Assembly: GCA_016293645.1 (NCBI GenBank) | Contig: JAEDDW010000062.1 | Location: forward strand, 1 to 10,336 | Direction: 5' to 3' | DNA: 10,336 nt | Source: Treponema sp. | GTDB taxonomy: Bacteria > Spirochaetota > Spirochaetia > Treponematales > Treponemataceae | Shown: one piece after another, positions 5,256-10,336 of the stretch | How positions within the stretch are numbered: position 1 is the stretch's first letter | Layout of the letters: every line of letters begins with the position of its first letter | Made by a program: the position numbers and the translations under genes | Notes under the pieces: generated by a model | The model's database searches: none | Told to the model about the DNA's origin: nothing | The model's input: only the letters and a program-made list of their open reading frames with translations

Positions 5256-5341
5256 GTCATTGCGAGGAGCTTGCGACGAAGCAATGCATATACCTCATAG
5301 AACAAGGCGTGAATGGATCGCCGCGCTTCGCTCGCGATGAC
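5256..5341 (-). repeat. 86-bp palindromic (MITE/REP-like) element, copy 2 (inverted)
   Basis: This is the inverted counterpart of the element at 2947-3031, starting GTCATTGCGAGGAGCTTGCG and ending CTCGCGATGAC on the plus strand. It lies between the divergent promoters of the rubrerythrin operon and the cupin operon. The hairpins it can form may also separate transcription from the two directions; no T-run follows directly. Confidence 0.8.
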
Positions 5342-5365
5342 GGCATCTTCGGCAAAACAGTTTTT

Positions 5366-5393
5366 TTGAAGTCCTGTAGAAATGTGATATAAT
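5366..5393 (+). promoter_or_regulatory. Promoter of the cupin operon
   Basis: TTGAAG at 5366-5371 (four of six matches to the -35 consensus) and a perfect TATAAT at 5388-5393, separated by 16 bp. The expected start site near 5400 leaves a leader of about 35 bases before the GTG start of the cupin at 5436. Confidence 0.65.
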
Positions 5394-5435
5394 GATTTGT
5401 AATATTACAGCAATTAATTCAGCAAGGAGTTCACC

Positions 5436-5759
5436 GTGTACAAGAATATTGAAAAGCAGACAAAACTTTCACTCAAAGATCAGGTTCAGTATCAGGCAGG
5501 TCAGGTTGTAAGCAAGACTCTGGTTCAGAATGAAAAGGTAAGCATGACGATTTTTTCTTTTGACAAGGGAGAAGAAATTTCAACACATGCAGCACCCGGA
5601 GATGCAATGGTAACAGTTCTTGAAGGCAAGGGCAGATTTACTGTTGGCGGCGAAGTTTTCTATCTTGAAGCCGGTGACACCCTCATCATGCCAAAGGATA
5701 TTCCCCATGCAGTATTTGGTGAAGAACAGTTCAAGATGCAGCTGGTGGTTTCGTTTTAA
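5436..5759 (+). CDS. Small single-domain cupin protein
   Basis: A 107-residue cupin_2-type beta-barrel. The first cupin motif is at about 45-71 (GEEISTHAAPGDAMVTVLEG, with His51 and Glu63) and the second at about 80-91 (GDTLIMPKDIPH, with His91). The pair can bind a metal, though the first motif has one histidine where classic members have two. Such small cupins are common in anaerobes, with roles from small-molecule binding to isomerisation, and no substrate can be assigned. The start is GTG, chosen because AAGGAG (5424-5429) lies six bases before it and the next Met is inside the first strand region. It is the first gene of a run with a membrane protein and a radical SAM protein, read from the promoter at 5366-5393. 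Confidence 0.85.
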   Translation: MYKNIEKQTKLSLKDQVQYQAGQVVSKTLVQNEKVSMTIFSFDKGEEISTHAAPGDAMVTVLEGKGRFTVGGEVFYLEAGDTLIMPKDIPHAVFGEEQFKMQLVVSF

Positions 5760-5812
5760 TTCATTCTGTCGTGGTCCTTTGGAGCGGATGTTGAATTTTT
5801 TCAAGAGTCAAA

Positions 5813-6283
5813 ATGAACTTTGGATTTTCCTATGTTGGCGTAATCTATCTTCTCATGCTTTTTATACCAAACGGATTCTGGGTAAAGTATCCGCCTGAAG
5901 GCTACAGGAAAATTTCTGGAAACGAAAACAAGATTCTTGGATTTTTAGAACGGGCGGGAGAAATTCTTGTTACGGCAATCGTCCTGTCCTTTTCTGATTT
6001 TAATATCCGCATTTCAAAGTGGGCTTTCATTCTTCTGGCATCTTTCCTTCTTATGGTTCTTTATGAAATCTACTGGATTCGCTATTTCAGGAGCGAAAGA
6101 AAACTGAAAGATTTCTATACGAGCATCTGCGGTATTCCTCTTGCAGGTGCAACACTTCCGGCTCTTGCATTTTTTCTTCTTGGAATTTACGGCCGCAACA
6201 TTTTCTTAACAGTCTCAACTGTGATTCTTGGAGTCGGTCACATAGGAATTCACGCCAACCACAAAAAAGAAATTAAGGAATAG
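5813..6283 (+). CDS. Multi-pass membrane protein of unknown function
   Basis: A 156-residue hydrophobic protein with about four or five membrane segments (roughly residues 4-24, 44-60, 69-89, 109-126 and 128-146). Charged loops lie between them (YPPEGYRKISGNENK at 27-40, RSERKLKD at 93-100), and the tail is Lys/Glu-rich. No signal-peptide cleavage site and no catalytic motif stand out. I believe similar proteins occur in Clostridia and spirochaetes as uncharacterised genes, but I cannot name a family. The ATG at 5813 has only a weak upstream purine run (CAAGAG), 53 bp after the cupin stop. It ends 9 bp before the radical SAM gene, so the three genes are probably one transcript. Confidence 0.75.
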   Translation: MNFGFSYVGVIYLLMLFIPNGFWVKYPPEGYRKISGNENKILGFLERAGEILVTAIVLSFSDFNIRISKWAFILLASFLLMVLYEIYWIRYFRSERKLKDFYTSICGIPLAGATLPALAFFLLGIYGRNIFLTVSTVILGVGHIGIHANHKKEIKE

Positions 6284-6292
6284 AAAACAGCA

Positions 6293-7159
6293 ATGCATTC
6301 TGTTCAGGCAAAGACAATTCTTTCACCTCACAACGGAATGAACATCTATCGTGGCTGTACTCACGGATGCATCTATTGTGATTCAAGGGCAAAGTGCTAC
6401 CACACGCCCGAGCCTTTTGAAGATGTTGAAGTAAAGGAAAATGCACCGGAACTTCTGGAAGCTGCCCTTAAGAAAAAAAGAAAGAAGTGCATGATAGGAA
6501 CTGGTTCCATGTGCGACCCTTACATGCACTGCGAAGAAAAACTTCTGCTTACAAGAAGATGCCTTGAAATAATAAACCGATATGGATTTGGTGCCACGGT
6601 GATTACAAAATCAGATCTGGTTTTGCGTGACCTTGATCTGCTTAAATCCATAAATGAAAAATCAAAGGCTGTTGTCCAGATGACACTGACCACCGCAAAT
6701 GATGAACTTTGCCGCAAGGTTGAACCAAATGTGTGCCCTACAAGCCGCCGTGTTGAAGTCCTGAAAATCTTCCGGAAAGAAAACATTCCGACGGTTGTCT
6801 GGCTTAGTCCATTCTTGCCCGGCATAAACAACACAAAAGAAAATTTTGAATCTCTTCTTGCCATGTGTGCCGATGCTGGTGTCAAAGGCATTATCAATTT
6901 TGGGATTGGCCTTACCCTCAGGGAAGGAAACAGAGAATATTATTATTCAAAGCTTGATGAAAAATTCCCGGGACTTAAAGACCGCTACGTTCAGCATTAC
7001 AGGGATTCCTACAATCTTATGAGCAGCAATAATTCGGAACTGATGAAGTACTTCAATTTTTTCTGCTCTCAGTACGGAATAATACACACGCCCGAAAAAT
7101 GCTTTGAGTACCTGAATGAGTTTCCGGGAAAACAGGAACCAGTATTATTTAAGACTTAG
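6293..7159 (+). CDS. Radical SAM protein, SplB-like (SPL family)
   Basis: A 288-residue radical SAM protein. C22-x3-C26-x2-C29 (RGCTHGCIYCD) is the canonical cluster-binding motif, with the aromatic residue before the third cysteine. Further markers are GTGSMCDPY at 69-77, TKSDLVLRD at 105-113, TLTT at 131-134, EPNVCPTSRR at 144-153 and GIGLTLREGNREYYY at 204-218. This pattern fits the SplB-like radical SAM group found in many bacteria that do not form spores, where the substrate is mostly unknown; spore photoproduct repair should not be assumed. Many cysteines outside the CX3CX2C motif (such as 35, 66, 74, 80, 90, 140, 148) are unusual and could hold other ligands. It follows the membrane protein by 9 bp; AAGGAA is its only Shine-Dalgarno candidate, 12 bases upstream. 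Confidence 0.85.
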   Translation: MHSVQAKTILSPHNGMNIYRGCTHGCIYCDSRAKCYHTPEPFEDVEVKENAPELLEAALKKKRKKCMIGTGSMCDPYMHCEEKLLLTRRCLEIINRYGFGATVITKSDLVLRDLDLLKSINEKSKAVVQMTLTTANDELCRKVEPNVCPTSRRVEVLKIFRKENIPTVVWLSPFLPGINNTKENFESLLAMCADAGVKGIINFGIGLTLREGNREYYYSKLDEKFPGLKDRYVQHYRDSYNLMSSNNSELMKYFNFFCSQYGIIHTPEKCFEYLNEFPGKQEPVLFKT

Positions 7160-7188
7160 AATTAAATAACATCTTTAATCACCTTTTC

Positions 7189-7233
7189 TTGATTGTCTAA
7201 CAAGATTAGAATATAATAAACTAACAATGTTAG
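7189..7233 (+). promoter_or_regulatory. TetR promoter with two embedded palindromic operators
   Basis: TTGATT at 7189-7194 and TATAAT at 7212-7217 are separated by exactly 17 bp. The spacer is almost filled by the inverted repeat TCTAA-CAAGA-TTAGA (7196-7210). A perfect palindrome, CTAACA-A-TGTTAG (7221-7233), lies directly after the -10 box. The arms share TCTAACA/CTAACA, so both are likely sites for the same TetR dimer, which would block polymerase binding and repress the downstream genes. Confidence 0.75.
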
Positions 7234-7258
7234 ATAACGCGGGGGAGGATGATTTTTT

Positions 7259-7855
7259 ATGCCAAGAACAGGACTTAATAAAGAAGAAATCCTTAATAAA
7301 TCAATTGAGCTGGCAAACCAAAAGGGAATAAATTATCTTTCCGTCACAACGCTTTCGGATGCTTTGGGAATTAAAAAGCCTTCTTTGTATTATCACGTAC
7401 AGACTGTGGAAGAAGTGATTCAGTGGATTATGATTTACGGCTGGCAAAAGATTTCTACGGAAATTGTTGAGCAGGCGGAAGCTTCAGATCCAGAAAATTC
7501 TATAAAAAATTATGCCCGGCTTTTTTACAAGTTTGCAAAGGCAAATCCCGGTGTTTTTGAAGCAATGCTCTGGTACAACAAATACAGCAGTGATGAGCTT
7601 AAAAATGCCACAGAAGGTCTGTATGATTTTTTCTTTGAGCAGACCGGAAAAATGGGAATCAGCAAAAAGAAAGTGAATCATCTTATGAGGACTTTCCGCG
7701 CATTTCTGGAAGGTTTTATTTTGCTTGAGGTTCACAACTCTTTTGGAAATCCTGTTTCTATTAAAGAAAGCTTTGAAATCTCTCTGCAGGTTTTGATTGA
7801 TGGAATGAAGCAGTTTTGTAAGGAGGGAAACTTAAATGCAAAGAGCAAGAAATAA
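7259..7855 (+). CDS. TetR/AcrR-family transcriptional regulator
   Basis: A 198-residue one-domain-pair repressor. The N-terminal helix-turn-helix has the pattern SVTTLSDALGIKKPSLYYHV at 29-48, typical of TetR proteins, after KEEILNKSIELANQKG at 8-23. The C-terminal part (about 60-190) is the helical ligand-binding and dimerisation domain, with FRAFLEGFILLEV near 141-153; this resembles the WHG-type TetR C-domain. The ligand is unknown. The start follows a strong GGGGGAGG at 7241-7248. Two palindromes in its own promoter imply autorepression. The gene's 3' end overlaps the start of a decayed acetyltransferase frame (7836), which has AGGAGG inside the tetR coding region. The whole downstream acetyltransferase run is therefore likely to be co-transcribed and controlled by this regulator. 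Confidence 0.9.
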   Translation: MPRTGLNKEEILNKSIELANQKGINYLSVTTLSDALGIKKPSLYYHVQTVEEVIQWIMIYGWQKISTEIVEQAEASDPENSIKNYARLFYKFAKANPGVFEAMLWYNKYSSDELKNATEGLYDFFFEQTGKMGISKKKVNHLMRTFRAFLEGFILLEVHNSFGNPVSIKESFEISLQVLIDGMKQFCKEGNLNAKSKK

Positions 7856-8131
7856 AGTCGATATATTAAACTTTTCGGTAGCGAATTATGACGCACTTTT
7901 GAAGAAGATTTTACAAAATAGTATTACAGCTGGACTGGCACAACGGATTTAGGTTCACAATATCCAAAGGATAATTTTGAATCGAGGATTGAAAAACTTG
8001 TAAAAAATGTTTCCATAAGTCTTGTGGCCCGTGACAAAGACTGCGGTAACAAGATTGTGGGAGTTTTGTTCGGGCTGACAGATTTTGCATACTGTCTTTA
8101 TGTTACTGATTTTGGAGTTGACCGTTCCTAA
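7836..8131 (+). pseudogene. Frameshifted, truncated GNAT acetyltransferase
   Basis: The ATG at 7836, behind a strong AGGAGG and overlapping the end of tetR, opens a 38-codon frame (MQRARNKVDILNFSVANYDA, then LLKKIL) that ends in TAG at 7950-7952. From about 7922 another frame carries the natural continuation: YYSWTGTTDLGSQYPKDNFE, then LVARDKDCGNKIVGVLFGLT and LYVTDFGVDR, up to TAA at 8129-8131. The VGVLFGL strand and the following LYVTDFGVDR strand are those that precede the acetyl-CoA-binding motif A in GNAT enzymes. The motif A loop and everything after it are missing. So the gene has a frameshift near 7914-7922 and a large 3' deletion, and cannot be active. Confidence 0.7.
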
Positions 8132-8163
8132 TGGACTGGTTTTACAGTGGGAGAGGATGTTAA

Positions 8164-8262
8164 ATGAAGATTGTAATGAATGAAATGGACGCGGATTTGT
8201 TTTTGAAATTATACAAGTCTGTTGGATGGGATGGACCTGGAATGTTCAAGATGCTGAGATAG
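8164..8262 (+). pseudogene. N-terminal remnant of a GNAT-type acetyltransferase
   Basis: An ATG at 8164, preceded by GGGAGAGG (about 8149-8157), opens a 32-codon frame ending in TAG at 8260-8262. The peptide MNEMDADLFLKLYKSVGWDG (residues 5-24) matches the common N-terminus of small GNAT proteins, in which 'FLxLYxSVGW' is the first helix. The rest of the domain is absent and the sequence passes directly into the upstream region of the next gene. It is either a deletion remnant or, less likely, a short translated leader. The family call rests on one short motif. Confidence 0.55.
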
Positions 8263-8296
8263 AAAATTGCATTGGCAGATTGGGAGAGTGAATTCT

Positions 8297-9070
8297 ATGG
8301 TGTTTGAAGCAAACTGTAAAACTGATAATAACAAAAAAATTGATGCATTATTTGCAGGCTGGGAAGAAACCTTGATCTGGTCATGCCTTCAGAATATGAT
8401 GGGAAAAATCTTTGTGACGGAAAGAGAAAATCCAAAGTCTGCCTGTGCCTGTGTGGGATGCTTTATGTTTTTTGCAGGAGAGCCGGATAAAGAACTGGTG
8501 TTGAACAAAGGAAACGGCTATAGAATCATGGTTCCCCGGAACGAATCATGGGCAAGGTTTATCGAAGAATGTTTTCCTGATTCAAAACGTTTCACTCGTT
8601 ACGCCATCAAGAAGGATACAAAGTTTGATGTTGAAAAGCTGAGAGCAAATTTGTCTCTGCTTCCACCGGGTTATGAACTTAAAAAAATTGATTCAGAACT
8701 TTATGACAGATGCTTTGAAAATTCTGAAACTGTGGATTTTGTTTCCTCATTTGGAACAAAAGAAAAATACCTTGAACTTGGGCGTGGTGTTGCTGTACTG
8801 AAAGAAGGAAAAATCGTTGCGGGAGCTTCTTCCTATACACGCTACAAAACCGGAATTGAAATTGAAGTAGACACACTTGAGGCCCATCGCAAAAAACATC
8901 TTGCAACAGTGTGCTGTTCCGCTTTGATTCTGAATTGCCTTGAAGAAGGACTGTATCCAAGCTGGGATGCCCACAACATGAACTCCGTGCATCTGGCACA
9001 GAAACTGGGGTACGAGTTTTCACACGAGTATGCTGCCTACGAAGTTTCTGCTGAAATGCTAACTCATTGA
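8297..9070 (+). CDS. GNAT acetyltransferase, GNAT_acetyltran (PF12746-like) family
   Basis: A 257-residue protein. The C-terminal half is a GNAT fold: AVLKEGKIVAGASSY at 166-180 (strand 4), GIEIEVDTLEAHRKKHLATV at 186-205 (motif A, with an R-K-K-H-L-A loop where acetyl-CoA phosphates would bind) and PSWDAHNMNSVHLAQKLGYE at 221-240 (motif B, helix and 'KLGY'). The N-terminal 120 residues are a family-specific extension. This layout fits the GNAT_acetyltran group, whose substrates are mostly unknown. I chose ATG 8297 because GGGAGAG (8282-8288) precedes it by eight bases; an in-frame TTG at 8267 has no such site. It follows two acetyltransferase remnants and is probably in the TetR-controlled transcript. 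It appears intact. Confidence 0.85.
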   Translation: MVFEANCKTDNNKKIDALFAGWEETLIWSCLQNMMGKIFVTERENPKSACACVGCFMFFAGEPDKELVLNKGNGYRIMVPRNESWARFIEECFPDSKRFTRYAIKKDTKFDVEKLRANLSLLPPGYELKKIDSELYDRCFENSETVDFVSSFGTKEKYLELGRGVAVLKEGKIVAGASSYTRYKTGIEIEVDTLEAHRKKHLATVCCSALILNCLEEGLYPSWDAHNMNSVHLAQKLGYEFSHEYAAYEVSAEMLTH

Positions 9071-9097
9071 AAACATTTATTATGAAATGGAGAATAA

Positions 9098-10030
9098 ATG
9101 ACATTCAAAAAATTATCAAAAGAGCATGTTGAAGAAGCAAGAAAGATTGCTCTTTGCAATTATGAAGAAGAAAGGCTTGCAGTTCCCGAGTTGCCGGCGG
9201 TGGATTCCATTCCAATGGTGGAACTTTTTGCAGAAAACGGTCTTGGGATTGCGGCTTTTGAAAATGACAAAATGGTGGGATTCCTCGGCTGCTTTGAACC
9301 CTGGATTGATGCCTTTGATTTTCTTGGTGACAAGGGAACTTTCTGTCCGCTTATGGGTCACGGTGCTGTAAAAGAAAACAGGGTTTTGATTTATCAGAAA
9401 CTTTTTGAAAAGGAAGCAGAAGTCTGCGTCGCCAAAGGAATAAGCAGCTTTGCAATTGCCTTGTATGCCCATGACAGTGAAGCTAAACAGGCTTTTTTTG
9501 AATACGGCTTTGGTCAGCGTTGTGCAGACAAAATCCGTCCTATGGAAAGCATTGGAGAAATCAAGAACAAGAATCTTGTGTTTGAAGAACTTGAGCTTTC
9601 CCGCTTTCCTGAAATCCGTAATTTGAGAATTGATTTGAACAATCATCTTCTTAAGTCCCCGTGTTTCTTGAAATGTTCCGATGAAGAACTTGGAGACTGG
9701 CTAGAAAAAGTTGAATCCGGCGACAGACGGACTTTTGTGGCGCGTGGAACAGACGGCAAGGTTTTGGCCTACATCGACATAACAGGTGAAGGCGAAAACT
9801 TTGTGGGCTATGACAAAAAAATGCGGAACATTCATGGAACTTACTGCGTGCCGGAATTCCGCGGACAAAATGTAATCCAGGATTTGCTGGAACATGTCAT
9901 ACGCACTTTGAAAACAGAAGGATTTGAACTTTTGGGCGTTGACCACGAAAGCACAAACCCAACTGCCAACAGGTTCTGGAGAAAATATTTTACCGATTAT
10001 ACATGCAGTGTTCTTAGAAAAATTTTCTGA
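9098..10030 (+). CDS. Two-domain GNAT N-acetyltransferase
   Basis: A 310-residue protein with two GNAT-like halves. The first (about 1-150) has GIAAFENDKMVGFLGCFEPW at 50-69, then a helix, and ALYAHDSEAKQAFFEYGFGQ at 121-140, but no clear glycine-rich phosphate loop, so it is probably non-catalytic or atypical. The second (about 160-310) has FVARGTDGKVLAYIDI at 213-228, GTYCVPEFRGQNVIQDLL at 247-264 with the R-G-Q-N-V acetyl-CoA loop, and VDHESTNPTANRFWRKYF at 281-298. That is a complete motif A/B set. Double-GNAT proteins include mycothiol synthase-like and aminoglycoside-modifying types, but nothing here identifies the acceptor. GGAG at 9089-9092 supports the ATG at 9098. It lies 27 bp after the previous acetyltransferase, in one apparent operon. 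Confidence 0.85.
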   Translation: MTFKKLSKEHVEEARKIALCNYEEERLAVPELPAVDSIPMVELFAENGLGIAAFENDKMVGFLGCFEPWIDAFDFLGDKGTFCPLMGHGAVKENRVLIYQKLFEKEAEVCVAKGISSFAIALYAHDSEAKQAFFEYGFGQRCADKIRPMESIGEIKNKNLVFEELELSRFPEIRNLRIDLNNHLLKSPCFLKCSDEELGDWLEKVESGDRRTFVARGTDGKVLAYIDITGEGENFVGYDKKMRNIHGTYCVPEFRGQNVIQDLLEHVIRTLKTEGFELLGVDHESTNPTANRFWRKYFTDYTCSVLRKIF

Positions 10031-10057
10031 TAAAAATAAAATGGAAGGAGATTGAAC

Positions 10058-10123
10058 ATGCTTAGGCTAAGGCCATTCCGTTCGCCGGATGCAAAAGAAA
10101 TAAGCCCTGATTTGCAGTTATAA
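10058..10123 (+). pseudogene. N-terminal remnant of a GNAT-type acetyltransferase
   Basis: An ATG at 10058 after a strong AAGGAG (10045-10050) opens a 21-codon frame to TAA at 10121-10123. MLRLRPFRSPDAKEI resembles the opening strand and turn of many GNAT proteins ('LRLRPxxxxDAxxI'). Everything after the first helix is missing. It repeats the pattern seen at 7836 and 8164: an intact translation start with a truncated body. The call rests on one short motif and its neighbourhood. Confidence 0.5.
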
Positions 10124-10138
10124 TTAATGATGGGAGTC

Positions 10139-10207
10139 ATGATGAATGAAATCAGATGTGAAATAAATTCAGAATTTTCATGTGAAATGGAGCATATATA
10201 TGACTGA
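10139..10207 (+). CDS. Possible short frame of unknown identity (22 codons)
   Basis: An ATG at 10139 (with another at 10142) follows GGGAG at 10132-10136 and encodes MMNEIRCEINSEFSCEMEHI, then YD and a stop at 10205-10207. It overlaps the start of the next gene by 8 bp in a different frame. It may be a further gene remnant, since the neighbours show the same kind of truncation, or it may be a chance frame. I recognise no family. Confidence 0.25.
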   Translation: MMNEIRCEINSEFSCEMEHIYD

Positions 10208-10336
10208 AAACAGAAACGAAGCTTTTCTTAAAGAAACAGAATGTATCAATTACAAAAATCCTCTTATACAGGAAAAGGCAACACAGCTAAAGGAACTTTC
10301 AGAATCAAAACTTGACTATATCAAAAAAGCCTATGA
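10200..10336 (+). CDS. N-terminus of a transglutaminase-like protein, cut by the right edge
   Basis: The ATG at 10200, with GGAG at 10189-10192, opens a frame running off the right edge (45 complete codons). It reads MTENRNEAFLKETECINY, then NPLIQEKATQLKELSESKLD and YIKKAY. The pattern 'YINYxxPLIxEKAxxLK, then YIKKAYE' is what I recall for the start of transglutaminase-like (SLEI-type) domain proteins, before the catalytic Cys-His-Asp region, which would lie beyond the window. The family call is therefore an inference from the N-terminus only. It continues the plus-strand run after the acetyltransferases. Confidence 0.5.
   Translation, partial: MTENRNEAFLKETECINYKNPLIQEKATQLKELSESKLDYIKKAY

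Noticed and set aside
6293..7159. True spore photoproduct lyase
   Set aside because: The radical SAM motifs fit the broad SplB-like group, but the inferred spirochaete host does not form spores and I could not place the SplB-specific catalytic cysteine.
8267..8296. Upstream TTG start for the 257-aa acetyltransferase, adding 10 residues
   Set aside because: No Shine-Dalgarno sequence stands before it, whereas GGGAGAG stands at a good distance before ATG 8297.
9116..9646. 176-codon antisense frame opposite the double GNAT gene
   Set aside because: Composition (Phe/Cys/His-rich, no domain pattern) is that of a shadow of the well-supported plus-strand gene.

Overview
The window looks like an accessory stretch of a host-associated anaerobic spirochaete, probably a gut, rumen or oral Treponema. 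This is inferred from the AT-leaning composition, the codon use, the anaerobic oxidative-stress proteins (rubrerythrin, rubredoxin, PerR) and the dispersed GTCATTGCGAG-type repeats. The genus is not proven by any single marker here.

Left third (1-2843): a mobile-DNA scar zone. A gene tail enters from the left edge. It is followed by the first 21 codons of an IS3-type orfA, a cluster of three related 12-bp motifs, an intact hipBA toxin-antitoxin pair, a frameshifted GNAT acetyltransferase, the last ~40 codons of an IS3-type orfB, the tail of an interrupted gene, and a rhodanese-like lipoprotein reduced to its two ends. Only hipB and hipA appear functional.

Middle (2844-5435): a minus-strand oxidative-stress operon lies between two inverted copies of an ~85-bp palindromic repeat. 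Its promoter-proximal gene encodes a 401-residue fusion of flavin reductase, rubredoxin and rubrerythrin (a high-molecular-weight rubredoxin joined to rubrerythrin). It is followed by a PerR-type regulator with all expected metal ligands and by a NifX/NifB-C-like protein with a His-rich tail. A duplicated 17-bp AT-rich site around the likely promoter is a good PerR-operator candidate. The rubrerythrin part has its own Shine-Dalgarno sequence and ATG inside the fusion gene, so both a fusion and a free rubrerythrin could be made.

Next (5366-7159): a plus-strand operon of a small cupin, a multi-pass membrane protein and a SplB-like radical SAM protein, read from a clear promoter.

Right third (7189-10336): a TetR-family regulator with two palindromic operators embedded in its own promoter heads a plus-strand series of GNAT-type genes. 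Two are intact (257 and 310 aa). Three are short remnants that keep a good ribosome-binding site and N-terminus but have lost the rest. The window ends inside a gene that resembles the start of a transglutaminase-like protein. The picture is an acetyltransferase array under TetR control that is losing members. I see no tRNA, rRNA or CRISPR array.
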